Shown here piece after piece: positions 34,801 through 42,465 of a DNA stretch of 64,000 nucleotides. The position numbers were made by a program, and so were the translations under genes. A model generated the notes under the pieces. It was given only the letters and a program-made list of their open reading frames with translations. It made no database searches and was not told the origin of the DNA. The DNA is from an uncultured Sutterella sp. (GTDB taxonomy: Bacteria; Pseudomonadota; Gammaproteobacteria; Burkholderiales; Burkholderiaceae_F): positions 31,599-95,598 of the forward strand of contig CABQGK010000010.1 of assembly GCA_902463725.1 (NCBI GenBank), written 5' to 3'. Numbering within the stretch: the first letter of the stretch is position 1; every line of letters begins with the position of its first letter.

Positions 34801-35101
34801 CAAGCACCGCCGTTAAAATCTTTGCCTCGACATCAAGCAAATTGTTGGTTCCCGAGGGCAAAGCGTCCGCCACAGCTAACACAATGTCGTTAACGAGACG
34901 AACAGCATCCTTAACATCGCCCCTCTCCGAGAGCCGCTTTGCGAGCACGGGTTGCAGCAGTCCAGCAACGTAGATCGAGAGCATTCTCGCAGCCTCGTCA
35001 GCTTTTAGCGGGCGCTCTCCATAGAAATAGTTTCTGGACTGATCCGATTCAATTCTTTCGTGCAATAGAGTGTTGAGCAGCCGCTCGTACAAACCGACCA
35101 T
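31826..35101 (-). CDS. PLD-nuclease / SF2 helicase / DUF3427 protein
   Basis: 1091 residues. Residues about 1-130: helical. About 130-300: phospholipase-D-like nuclease half with H-A-K-A-Y-L-F (near 220) and G-S-S-N-L-S. About 330-720: superfamily 2 helicase with Walker A A-T-G-T-G-K-T (about 352-360), D-E-A-H-H (about 455), G-L-T-A-T-P-E-R, and motif VI Q-Q-L-G-R-G-L-R-R. About 790-1070: DUF3427 (R-Y-T-R-A-E-A-M-A-A-L, Y-L-D-Y-A-I-D-P-L-H-F-H-W-Q-S, P-I-S-V-V-W-K-M). This architecture is common in defence islands and may act on invading DNA; biochemistry of this protein is unknown to me. Head-to-head with an HNH endonuclease gene 270 bp away. Confidence 0.9.
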   Translation of the reverse strand: MVGLYERLLNTLLHERIESDQSRNYFYGERPLKADEAARMLSIYVAGLLQPVLAKRLSERGDVKDAVRLVNDIVLAVADALPSGTNNLLDVEAKILTAVLERRSRADAELEKELERIYPVTGLTRSSLFSGSTRGPSLAGELAREILSADRIDWLVSFVRESGIKPLLASLDEATQRGAKFRLLTTTYMAVSDFAAIKRLAQFPNTEVRISYDENTTRLHAKAYLFYRNSGSHTVYVGSSNLSAAAIGAGMEWNLKTTAAEVPELVDATMREFEQYWQMPALFEPFDPNSAADNERLEKALQKPLLVFPGEADNAETADGLPNAPYTLFDYQEDVLRKIDEQRTLFNSNKNLVVAATGTGKTVIVANDFKRWREKHPEARLLFLVHREEILRQARNTFRRVLGEEDFGELWFNGVQPTEYKAVFASVATMQSRLGERGPGHENLPFGAETFDYIVIDEAHHSAADGYLRILSFFKPKVLVGLTATPERLDQHDIKQYFDGRFAAEIRLTDAINRGMLVPFTYYGLPDAVDLTQTAWKRGRYDDQDLSYAFIKSDARTTLVLNAVREKLPDFDRGRSLAFCVDKAHANAMADAFKPYHRVSVLTSDNTRQERQAILKALEDGSINCLFVVDILNEGVDIPSVDSVIFLRPTQSLTVFLQQLGRGLRRAKNKLRLNVLDFIARTRKEFDWATRLGALLDAESMSQGDMCAAVRTGYLPLPNGCQIFLEPIARETLAKNIEDHIKYLSRNEKVDQLLEKYGPDAATLRLEDFLYNEGIELDHVYKYQTWTSLKQTIAQRYQGIKRPNVTVNESLRKMIYNRWLVIDDRAYVDFLSSLVARDFDMRFDEATQREYCYLMMLYYDYYETLGRISSLEEMLKNFRSDHALKAELTEVLPLVRDKMTEVPQRETSNLGLLTPLKLHGRYTRAEAMAALGRWSLTTMPDGQSGVSAGTLEAIGSDVKAAGQQAEPVFLMFVTVRKEDMQTHDYLDYAIDPLHFHWQSPKKTHPEGARGKQITDTSRKKLLFVRYRRELEDGRTCPFYYMGPVTLESLEGARPISVVWKMAHAIPAEIFAIQQRLDQESVASESENSETK

Positions 35102-35370
35102 CGTGCCTATGCCTGCTGTAATGCTTCGTTCTCTGAGGTGGCAGAATCCAGCCTCATCCTTTGGTCCCAGCAGCTTAGCAGCTCAATCTGGGGCCGTCCA
35201 GAGGTAGTAGGTCCGAGTCAGGGAAAACCCGAAAAATGCAGCATACTTGACGAAATCAGTGCTGCAGCGGGATTGCGATCTGGTATCGTTGACTAGCCGG
35301 ATCCACGCTTACTCTGACGGCAGAGCACGAGGCATGAATCTGAGGTTTTCACATTTGTTGCAGGATCATC

Positions 35371-36201
35371 ATGGCTATGGTGCGACGAAATTGGACAGAG
35401 GATGAGGTGACGCTTGCGCTCGCCCTCTACCTGCGCACGCCAAGAAGCCGCATCAATGCAAAACATCCCGACATCATCGAACTGGCCGCAGCGCTGGGAC
35501 GCACGCCCTCGGCTGTCTCAATGAAAATGCACAACCTTGCCGCACACGACAAGGTGTTAACTGATCGACAGCTTCTATCACTCTCACACGGCAGCCACAT
35601 CGATGGCCTCATTTGGGAGCGTTACATGGGAGCGGACCGCACGAAACCGCTCACGGGGCTGCTCGAAGCAGTCGAAACACTGCTTACTTCAGGCGAATAC
35701 AACGCGCCGTCTTTCATTGACGCAAACACACTTCTCATCAACGAAACTTCCACTTTGAAGACGGAATCGTTGGCAATCGTCAAACAGCGCCGCAATCAGG
35801 CCTATTTCCGCGAAGCGGTGATGACGATGTACGATCGAAAATGTCTGGTAACCGGCTTGCATAGTGACCCGCTCATTGAGGTGGCTCATATCGTTCCTTG
35901 GGCAGAGAACGAAGCACTACGACTCGTGACCGCTAATGCACTCACACTCAATCCACTTATTCATCGCGCCTACGACGCCAACCTCATTGGCATCGACCCA
36001 GACATGGTCATTCATGTCGACGAGGAACTTATCTTGGCGTCAGAAGGCGATTTGCGCACACTTTTTCTCAATGTGGACGGTCATCAACTCGCACTTCCAG
36101 AACACGCGCGTCCAGCGGCTGACTATCTCGACGCTCACTATCAGGGCTTTTTGAAACACGAGCACCACCCCATGCGTCTGTCCAAGCTTACCGACATCTG
36201 A
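35371..36201 (+). CDS. HNH endonuclease with N-terminal DNA-binding-like domain
   Basis: 276 residues. Residues about 5-60 (N-W-T-E-D-E-V-T-L-A-L-A-L-Y...L-G-R-T-P-S-A-V-S-M-K) look like a helix-turn-helix/Myb-type DNA-binding unit. Residues about 145-215 form an HNH module: Y-D-R-K-C-L-V-T-G, L-I-E-V-A-H-I-V-P-W, N-A-L-T-L-N-P-L-I-H-R-A-Y-D (His, Asn, His). This arrangement is that of HNH_2 restriction-like endonucleases. AGGA ribosome site. Divergent from the PLD-helicase gene, so the two may form one restriction or anti-phage unit; no methyltransferase is nearby. Confidence 0.88.
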   Translation: MAMVRRNWTEDEVTLALALYLRTPRSRINAKHPDIIELAAALGRTPSAVSMKMHNLAAHDKVLTDRQLLSLSHGSHIDGLIWERYMGADRTKPLTGLLEAVETLLTSGEYNAPSFIDANTLLINETSTLKTESLAIVKQRRNQAYFREAVMTMYDRKCLVTGLHSDPLIEVAHIVPWAENEALRLVTANALTLNPLIHRAYDANLIGIDPDMVIHVDEELILASEGDLRTLFLNVDGHQLALPEHARPAADYLDAHYQGFLKHEHHPMRLSKLTDI

Positions 36202-36308
36202 TCTACGCGCGTAACTTGACCCCGAGCAGTCCTTTGATCCGCAGCTCTTGCCCTGATTGCCCGATACCAGTCACAATGGAACGGTTCCCTAAACGACCAG
36301 TTCTCCCG

Positions 36309-38138
36309 ATGAAGCATTTCATACGCCTTCTTTCGCACACATTCGTCTTCTGCATTTTGGCGCTTTCAACCATCAATGCGGCAGGCATGGCTTTTGACAA
36401 GCCAGTGCTAAAAATCGGCCTACTTGATTTTGAAAGCGAAACCTCCTACTCCACCACTAGGGACAACATTCAGGCTCAGATTGTGCGCTACCTGCAAAGC
36501 GTCTTCCCCGATCACGCGATCGAGCCAAGATTCCTTACAACACCGCAACTCATAGCTGCCATCGATGACAACACGGTCGATATCTTCCTCGCCAGTTCTG
36601 GACTTTACGTCGAAATGCAGTCTCATGGCGTGCGGGATGTCGGCACACTGATTTCCGCCGACTACCCCGATCCCAATCACGTTGTGGCTGGAGCAATGAT
36701 TGTTAAACGGGATAGGAGCGAGCTACAGACCCTCGCCGATCTTCAACACAAACGTGCGGTCAGCACACATCCACTCAATTTCATGACGTACCAGCTCAAC
36801 ATGGGTGAGATTGCAGCGCGCGGTTACAACCCTGACAAGTTCTTTGCACACACAAGCTTTACTAACAACAGCCCCTACGAAGTTCTCAAAGCCGTGCTCG
36901 AAGGCCACGAAGACGTCGGTCTGCTCCGTCACTGTATGCTGGAGAACCTGAGCGAACGCTTTCCAGAGTTTCAAGGACAATTTAGAGTTGTTAACGTTGA
37001 GAGCGACCAGAGTGTCTGCTTAGCATCGACGTCTCTCTATCCAGGGTGGACCATGGCCGTAACGGCGAAAACCTCCCCTGAAGTCACGCGACGTCTCGTT
37101 AAGGGGTTGCTGTCCATGCCTCTCACAAGCCTTGGTCGACCATACGCCTGGTCGGTCGCCACGGATTACGCTGCCGTCAACACCGTACTGCGAAACCTCC
37201 GCATCGGCCCATATGCTTATCTGCGGGAATGGACAGTCAAGGAGGCGTTCAACCAGCTCTGGCCACTGCTCTGTTTCGGCTTCGGGCTTCTTTTGGCTGG
37301 TCTATACCATTTCCTCAATGTTAGACGCCTTGTCATCAGACGAACAGCTGAACTAGAGGTTGCACTGCGCAAAGAGCGTGAAGCCGATAACCGTGCCATG
37401 GAAATCATGGGCAGACTTGAAGTACTCCAGCGTGTTTCGGCTATCGGTCAGATGTCCAGCATGCTCGTTCACGAGCTTGGACAGCCGCTACTTGCCATGT
37501 CATGCGCGCTACGCGGGATGGAGACACTGTATGAACGAAACAAGGCATCGTTCAACAACGAGCATGACAATCAAAACATGCTCAATTGTCTGAAGACGTT
37601 AAAGCGTCAACACCAGCGTACGAGCGAGATCATCTTGCGCGTGCGTAATTATGCAAAATCTGGCGGAAACCGCAACAAGCGGATAAACCTTTGCGAGGTG
37701 GCAACTGAGATGCTCGACGACCTGCGCATAGCGCGCAAACTCGACGCAATCAACCTTTCCCTAAAAGTACCAAAACACGACATTTTCGTGACAGGCAACA
37801 AGGTCGAGCTGGGTCTTGTCGTCTACAACCTCGTCAAAAATGCTGCTGAAGAACTCAAGTCCTCAAGCAAATTGCCAGAACTTTCGATTACGATCGACGC
37901 CGCACCTGAAGGGATGGTTCGGTTTGAGGTCGTCAACAACGGCAGGCCACTCAATGCCGAAACTGTAGAACTCCTTCAGGAGCCGCTCTACTCGACAAAG
38001 GCCAAGGGGCTAGGCCTTGGCATCATGATCACGCGCACCATCGTGGAAGCGCACCGCGGTCGCATTCGCTTCACGTCACGCGCCGAGGGAGGCCTTCAAG
38101 TCGAAGTACTCCTCCCCGTGGCCGCCCACGCTAAGTGA
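36309..38138 (+). CDS. Sensor histidine kinase with periplasmic PhnD-like domain (TtrS-like)
   Basis: 609 residues from the ATG at 36309, which gives a signal-peptide-like start (M-K-H-F-I-R-L-L-S-H-T-F-V-F-C-I-L-A-L); the frame opens at 36216 but the extra residues look non-coding. Residues about 25-310 are a phosphonate-binding-type (PhnD/NMT1-like) periplasmic sensor, then one transmembrane segment (L-C-F-G-F-G-L-L-L-A-G-L-Y). The kinase core follows: phospho-acceptor H in S-S-M-L-V-H-E-L-G-Q-P-L, N-box N-L-V-K-N-A-A-E-E, and G-L-G-L-G. The architecture is that of tetrathionate sensor TtrS. The response regulator follows after 10 nt; the adjacent reductase gene is the probable target. Confidence 0.9.
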   Translation: MKHFIRLLSHTFVFCILALSTINAAGMAFDKPVLKIGLLDFESETSYSTTRDNIQAQIVRYLQSVFPDHAIEPRFLTTPQLIAAIDDNTVDIFLASSGLYVEMQSHGVRDVGTLISADYPDPNHVVAGAMIVKRDRSELQTLADLQHKRAVSTHPLNFMTYQLNMGEIAARGYNPDKFFAHTSFTNNSPYEVLKAVLEGHEDVGLLRHCMLENLSERFPEFQGQFRVVNVESDQSVCLASTSLYPGWTMAVTAKTSPEVTRRLVKGLLSMPLTSLGRPYAWSVATDYAAVNTVLRNLRIGPYAYLREWTVKEAFNQLWPLLCFGFGLLLAGLYHFLNVRRLVIRRTAELEVALRKEREADNRAMEIMGRLEVLQRVSAIGQMSSMLVHELGQPLLAMSCALRGMETLYERNKASFNNEHDNQNMLNCLKTLKRQHQRTSEIILRVRNYAKSGGNRNKRINLCEVATEMLDDLRIARKLDAINLSLKVPKHDIFVTGNKVELGLVVYNLVKNAAEELKSSSKLPELSITIDAAPEGMVRFEVVNNGRPLNAETVELLQEPLYSTKAKGLGLGIMITRTIVEAHRGRIRFTSRAEGGLQVEVLLPVAAHAK

Positions 38139-38148
38139 GGAGAATATT

Positions 38149-38790
38149 TTGGACACTCCGAACCCGATCATCCGCATCATCGATGATGAAGAGGATGTCA
38201 GAAACGCCATTCAACTCATGCTTGACATCGAAGGTTGGGAAAGCCGGACATACGAAAGCGCCAGCGCTTTCCTCACTTCTGGTGACACAACCCGCCCGGG
38301 ATGTGTCCTACTTGATGTACGGATGCCCAACACCAGTGGACTCGAGCTTCAGGAGATCATGCACCAACGTAACATCCGGTTGCCCATCGTCTTTCTGACA
38401 GGCCACGCCGACATCGAAGTCGCCATATCCTCTCTCAAACACGGTGCAGTCGACTTCTTGCTGAAGCCCGTGGACGACGTCAAGCTACTTGAGGCTATCG
38501 CGCATGCCGTCGAGATTGACGCTCGCATCCGTGCAGGACTTTCAAGCACAACTCTGGTTGCCGATGGGCTTTCGAGACTCACGGAGCGCGAGCGAGAGCT
38601 CCTCACGCTCATCATCGGAGGCCTGAGCGACCGAGTCATTGCCGAAAGATTCGGCATCAGTGAGCGGACAGTACAGGGACACAGGGCGAGGATTTATGAG
38701 AAGTTCCGAATTCACACAGCCCGTGAGCTCCAGCTACTAATTCCTGAAATCAGCGCAGCCCTCAAGAAGCGGCAGATGCCCCCCAGTTGA
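38149..38790 (+). CDS. FixJ/TtrR-type response regulator
   Basis: 213 residues, TTG start at 38149 with GAGGAG 6 nt upstream. Receiver domain: acidic D-D-E-E near the start, phospho-acceptor Asp in C-V-L-L-D-V-R-M-P, T-G-H switch, K in L-L-K-P-V-D. C-terminal LuxR-type helix-turn-helix: L-T-E-R-E-R-E-L-L-T-L-I-I-G-G-L-S-D-R-V-I-A. Coupled to the upstream kinase gene. Its likely target is the promoter of the Tat flavoprotein gene 90 bp downstream, where an inverted repeat GGACGGA/TCCGTCC (38841-38857) lies. Confidence 0.92.
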   Translation: MDTPNPIIRIIDDEEDVRNAIQLMLDIEGWESRTYESASAFLTSGDTTRPGCVLLDVRMPNTSGLELQEIMHQRNIRLPIVFLTGHADIEVAISSLKHGAVDFLLKPVDDVKLLEAIAHAVEIDARIRAGLSSTTLVADGLSRLTERERELLTLIIGGLSDRVIAERFGISERTVQGHRARIYEKFRIHTARELQLLIPEISAALKKRQMPPS

Positions 38791-38840
38791 CGCAGAAAAA
38801 ATTACGCGCGTAAACCCGTCGGGATAATGAATCTCAGGAG

Positions 38841-38857
38841 GGACGGACACTCCGTCC
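38841..38857 (+). promoter_or_regulatory. Inverted repeat before the Tat flavoprotein gene
   Basis: GGACGGA (38841-38847) and TCCGTCC (38851-38857) with a 3-nt centre, flanked by ATCTC and AGAT that extend the symmetry. It lies 24 nt before the start codon, so it may be an RNA hairpin affecting translation or a binding site for the preceding response regulator; no T-run follows. Confidence 0.45.
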
Positions 38858-38881
38858 GAGATCTACAGCTAAGGAGTCCCC

Positions 38882-40372
38882 ATGACAGAAAAGACTTTTT
38901 CCCGTCGGCAAATACTTCACGGTGGTGCCGGCGCTCTTCTCGCTGGCGTCAGTAGCACAGCTATCGCTCAGGATAAACACGGCATTCATTGGAATGAAGT
39001 TCAGGAGGTCGTCATAATCGGCTCTGGTGGCGCTGGTATGGCTGCTGCAGTTAAGGCCGTACAGTGTGGCGCGAAGAAGGTTCTAGTTATTGAAAAGCTC
39101 GCCTTTACTGGCGGAAACACACTACTCTCGCAAGGCTTCATCAATGCGGCCGACCCGATTCGACAGCCCCGACAGGGAATCACTGACTCGCCTGAAAACC
39201 ACATGAAACAGACGCTAGCCGCTGGCGACTTCCGCGGCGATCCAGAGCGAGTCCGAGTCCTTTGTGAGAATGCCTATGGAGCGGTGACCTGGCTCGAAAG
39301 TCTTGGCATGAAGTTCAAGGACAATGTAATCCAAATCTTCGGCGCCCTCTACCCCCGCTCGCACATTCCCGCTTTGCCCAAGGGGCAGGGCTACGGTACA
39401 GTTCTAGCCAAGGCCGCGAAGGATCTTGGCATTGAAGTGCGCACTAGCACCAGTCTGCTCGAAATCATCCGCGAAGAGCCTTTTGCTGGAGACGTGCTAG
39501 GCGTCAAGGTACAGAAGGGCCAGGAAGCCCCCTACTACATCCGCGCCACTCGAGGCGTCGTGTTAGCTGGCGGAGGTTTTGGAGCCAATAAGTATTTGCG
39601 TGAGCTACATGATCCACGTACCAAAGGACTTGGCACAGACAACCTCCCAAGTATGCAGGGTGAGGTTGCAATGGCTGCTGTACGTGTAGGAGGATATCTC
39701 GTCGGGATGGACTTCATTCAATCAACCCCAGGCGCACCTGAAGGAAAGAAGATGAAGTTGTTGCTCAATTTCAACGTCAACGGCTCAATCTATGTTGACA
39801 AACGTGGAAACCGGATTGTCAATGAGGGAGCACGCCGAGACGTTATTCGCGACGCCGTACTTGCTACTCCAGAGCGATATGCGTACACCATTTGTGACAA
39901 CGAAAACTTCCAAAGCTACGACGAAGTCAACCGCAAAGCGATCCTTGAGGGCATTAAGATCGATGAGGCTTGGACTGCCCCAACAATCCGCGAATTAGCC
40001 CAAAAAATGGGGGTTGATCCAGATGGGCTCGAAAAGACTGTCAACCGCTACAATGACGAATTTGTGAAAAACCAAAAAGACAGCGACTTTGGCAAGACGC
40101 CTGTTAACCTAACTAAACGAATCGATGTAGGCCCATTCTGGGCATGCTATACGGGCATGACAGTTCACCACACCATGGGCGGACTAAACACGAATGTAAA
40201 GGCGCAGTGTCTTGACTGGAAGGGTAATATCATCCCACGACTCTACGCCGCTGGGGAAATCACTGGTGGAATCCATGGAACTAACCGCGTGGGCGGCAAC
40301 GCCATCCTTGATTGTTTCGTTTTTGGACAAATCGCGGGAGAAAATGCAGCAAAAGAACCCCGAAATGCGTAA
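38882..40372 (+). CDS. Tat-exported fumarate-reductase-like flavoprotein
   Basis: 496 residues. Twin-arginine signal F-S-R-R-Q-I-L with a hydrophobic stretch and cleavage near A-I-A-Q, meaning it is exported folded with FAD. FAD motif V-V-I-I-G-S-G-G-A-G-M-A-A-A, G-G-N-T-L-L-S-Q-G, and the catalytic part V-D-K-R-G-N-R-I-V-N-E-G-A-R-R-D. The C-terminal H-H-T-M-G-G and G-G-I-H-G-T-N-R-V-G-G-N-A keep the substrate His and Arg. No heme domain. TAAGGAG ribosome site. Sits right behind a TtrS/TtrR-like sensor system that presumably induces it when its substrate is present. Substrate unknown; a fumarate-like enoate acid is expected. Confidence 0.9.
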   Translation: MTEKTFSRRQILHGGAGALLAGVSSTAIAQDKHGIHWNEVQEVVIIGSGGAGMAAAVKAVQCGAKKVLVIEKLAFTGGNTLLSQGFINAADPIRQPRQGITDSPENHMKQTLAAGDFRGDPERVRVLCENAYGAVTWLESLGMKFKDNVIQIFGALYPRSHIPALPKGQGYGTVLAKAAKDLGIEVRTSTSLLEIIREEPFAGDVLGVKVQKGQEAPYYIRATRGVVLAGGGFGANKYLRELHDPRTKGLGTDNLPSMQGEVAMAAVRVGGYLVGMDFIQSTPGAPEGKKMKLLLNFNVNGSIYVDKRGNRIVNEGARRDVIRDAVLATPERYAYTICDNENFQSYDEVNRKAILEGIKIDEAWTAPTIRELAQKMGVDPDGLEKTVNRYNDEFVKNQKDSDFGKTPVNLTKRIDVGPFWACYTGMTVHHTMGGLNTNVKAQCLDWKGNIIPRLYAAGEITGGIHGTNRVGGNAILDCFVFGQIAGENAAKEPRNA

Positions 40373-40386
40373 TCGGTGAGCTTCAC

Positions 40387-40426
40387 ACTCACGCTGCACT
40401 GAATCACATCGGTCTGCAGCGTGAGT
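40387..40426 (+). terminator. Hairpin after the Tat flavoprotein gene
   Basis: Perfect 12-bp stem ACTCACGCTGCA (40387-40398) / TGCAGCGTGAGT (40415-40426) followed by TTCAAGAATC. T-run is short, so it is a moderate terminator. Confidence 0.65.
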
Positions 40427-40470
40427 TTCAAGAATCAAATTCACCGCTTCCGTTCAACGCTCTTAGTCCG

Positions 40471-40668
40471 TCACAACGGACTTAGCAAGCCTTTGCCAAT
40501 CCCATAACCAATCGCCACGCCAATGAGGTCAGGAATGGCGAGTGCGCCCGTCAGCACCGCGATCACGGCACCAAACGCTGTACCAACCACTAAACCTGCC
40601 CGACCCATAAGCAGGGCACCGATTATCGGCGGCAGGCAATGCAAAGCGGCAATCAGCAAAACAACCAT
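40471..40668 (-). CDS. Small hydrophobic membrane protein
   Basis: 65 residues, two transmembrane segments (V-V-L-L-I-A-A-L-H-C-L-P-P-I-I-G-A and G-A-V-I-A-V-L-T-G-A-L-A-I-P-D-L-I-G-V-A). Good CAGGAG ribosome site before the ATG at 40668. Not recognised as a named family. The upstream region contains a short perfect hairpin CGGAGC-AA-GCTCCG (40745-40758) and, further up, the Fur-like box, so it might be iron-controlled from the other side of that site. Confidence 0.65.
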   Translation of the reverse strand: MVVLLIAALHCLPPIIGALLMGRAGLVVGTAFGAVIAVLTGALAIPDLIGVAIGYGIGKGLLSPL

Positions 40669-40808
40669 AGAACTCTCCTGATTGGTAGTGGAAGGAAGAT
40701 TTTAGGTACTCGCAACCGGGCACTGATGGACTCCTGATGGTGTTCGGAGCAAGCTCCGTAGGCCTGTCCCAGTCAGCCACACCATAATCCCACTCATAGA
40801 AAACAGCA

Positions 40809-40839
40809 TTTACACATGAGAATAATTCTCACTTATAAT
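40809..40839 (+). promoter_or_regulatory. Fur-box-like operator overlapping a promoter
   Basis: TGAGAATAATTCTCA at 40817-40831 is a perfect 7-1-7 palindrome and fits the Fur core TGATAATNATTATCA at 12 of 14 fixed positions. It lies between TTTACA (40809-40814) and TATAAT (40834-40839), exactly where a repressor would block RNA polymerase. The ABC transporter genes start 125 nt downstream. This is direct sequence evidence for iron-dependent control, pending demonstration of binding. Confidence 0.78.
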
Positions 40840-40962
40840 ATATCTCCAAACGCACAAAGCATGTAGCATCTTTTTGATGCCGACGTTGCTTAGCGTTTTA
40901 GCGGCACCCAGAGCCCGTCTCCGTGCTCACTGCTCACGAATTCACTTTTGCTCACCACGACC

Positions 40963-41715
40963 ATGACGACTTTGCGCCGCTTGATAGTGCCCCTACTCTT
41001 ACTTGCCCTTTGGTGGGGTACAGCGAAATGGGGTGGCATTGCAAAAATTCTGCTTCCCTCCCCCGAGATGGTATGGGAAGCTTTTGTGCGCATGGTCGCT
41101 GACGGCACCTTGCTCACCCATATCAGCATGAGCGCCATGCGTACAGGCACAGGTTTTCTGCTTGCCGCAGCTGCGGGCCTCGCGCTAGGGATTCTCTTTG
41201 CCTCACGCCCTAAGGTTCGCGACGCGTTTAGCTTTCTTATCGAAGCACTCCGACTCACACCGCCCCTCTCACTGATTCCGCTTCTCATTCTCTGGCTGGG
41301 TATTGATGAAGCGCCAAAAATTGCGATCGTCTTTCTTTCGAGCTTTTTTCCGATGTACCTCAATGCGCTTGAAGCCGTTCGGGGGATCGATCCAAAACTC
41401 GTTGAAGTCGCTACGCTCCTGAGATTTACGCCCAAAGAACGCTTTCGCTACCTGACGCTCCCCGCAGCGCTCCCAGGGTTGCTTACGGGCCTCAGGATTG
41501 GCTTTGGGTACAGCTGGCGCGCTCTTGTTGGGGCAGAACTCATCGCCGCCTCCTCGGGGCTCGGGTTTTTGATTTCAGAGTCTGCGGAATTTGGCAAAAC
41601 CGACGTGGTGTTTGTCGGCATTCTCAGCATTGTTGTTCTTGGCATTGCCGCCGATGCGCTCATGGCGAAGTTTCTTAACTGGCTACTCGCTCGTATCACA
41701 GGGGTTGCGGCATGA
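40963..41715 (+). CDS. ABC transporter permease (SsuC/TauC-like), Fur-linked
   Basis: 250 residues from the ATG at 40963; a TTG at 40948 is in frame but less likely. Six hydrophobic segments. BPD_transp_1 features: P-S-P-E-M-V-W near the start, the L-R-L-T-P-P-L-S-L-I-P-L-L-I-L-W-L-G-I segment, the E-A-V-R-G-I-D-P-K-L-V-E-V-A loop and L-P-A-A-L-P-G-L-L-T-G-L-R near the ATPase contact. Same class as sulfonate, taurine, nitrate and thiamine-precursor importers. Its stop overlaps the ATPase start by 4 nt. Located behind a Fur-type operator, so an iron-related solute should be considered. Confidence 0.9.
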   Translation: MTTLRRLIVPLLLLALWWGTAKWGGIAKILLPSPEMVWEAFVRMVADGTLLTHISMSAMRTGTGFLLAAAAGLALGILFASRPKVRDAFSFLIEALRLTPPLSLIPLLILWLGIDEAPKIAIVFLSSFFPMYLNALEAVRGIDPKLVEVATLLRFTPKERFRYLTLPAALPGLLTGLRIGFGYSWRALVGAELIAASSGLGFLISESAEFGKTDVVFVGILSIVVLGIAADALMAKFLNWLLARITGVAA

Positions 41716-42452
41716 CGCTTTCTCTTAGCATTTCACATCTCTCAAAGCGCTACCGGCGACCTGACGGGCGTGAAATCCACCCCGTCAACGATCTCTCGCT
41801 CACGCTTGACGCGGGAAGTATTGCCGCCGTCATTGGTGAGAGCGGCTGCGGGAAAACGACCCTCTTGCGGCTCTTAGCGGGGCTCGAGCAAGCGGATGAG
41901 GGAGCGGTTGAGTGGCATGCAGCGGGCGAGCGACGTATCCCGCGCATCGGCGTCGTCTTCCAGGAGCACCGACTCTTTCCTTGGATGAGCGTGGCGGAAA
42001 ACATCCTGATTGCGCTGCGCCACCTACCACGCGCCGAAGCCCAAGCACGCCTAGCTGACGTGCTGGCTATGACAGGCCTGACAGACGCCTCAGAGATGAA
42101 GCCCTCTGCGCTCTCGGGCGGGATGCAGCAGCGCGTGGGACTTGCGCGTGCGCTCGCTCCCTCCCCTGACGTGCTTCTCTTTGACGAAGCCTTTAGCGCA
42201 CTCGATGCGCTAACGCGCCAGCGCCTCTACCAAGATTTCATGCGTATCCATGCCGCTCGCCCTGTGACGACCGTGCTTGTCACACACGATGTCACCGAAG
42301 CCGCGCTCCTTGCCTCGCGCATTTGGTGCATGGCAGGCGGAAAAATTCTCTCTACTTACGAGGTTACGCTTGGCTACCCACGACGGCTCGGTGAGCCAGA
42401 GATCGGTGAAATGGCCGAACGTATTCTCAACGACTTCTTTACTCACTCTTAA
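41712..42452 (+). CDS. ABC transporter ATP-binding protein (SsuB-like), Fur-linked
   Basis: 246 residues. Walker A G-E-S-G-C-G-K-T-T-L, Q-loop V-V-F-Q-E-H-R-L-F-P-W, signature L-S-G-G-M-Q-Q-R-V-G-L-A-R-A, Walker B V-L-L-F-D-E-A-F-S-A-L-D, H-loop V-T-H-D-V-T-E-A. The F-P-W after the Q-loop is typical of the nitrate/sulfonate/taurine group. ATGA overlap with the permease; the binding-protein gene follows after 13 nt. Confidence 0.93.
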   Translation: MTLSLSISHLSKRYRRPDGREIHPVNDLSLTLDAGSIAAVIGESGCGKTTLLRLLAGLEQADEGAVEWHAAGERRIPRIGVVFQEHRLFPWMSVAENILIALRHLPRAEAQARLADVLAMTGLTDASEMKPSALSGGMQQRVGLARALAPSPDVLLFDEAFSALDALTRQRLYQDFMRIHAARPVTTVLVTHDVTEAALLASRIWCMAGGKILSTYEVTLGYPRRLGEPEIGEMAERILNDFFTHS

Positions 42453-42465
42453 GGGAGCACACACC

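Noticed and set aside
40680..40800. Known riboswitch upstream of the 65-residue membrane protein
   Set aside because: There is a CGGAGC/GCTCCG hairpin, but I could not fit the consensus of fluoride, guanidine, manganese or cobalamin riboswitches.
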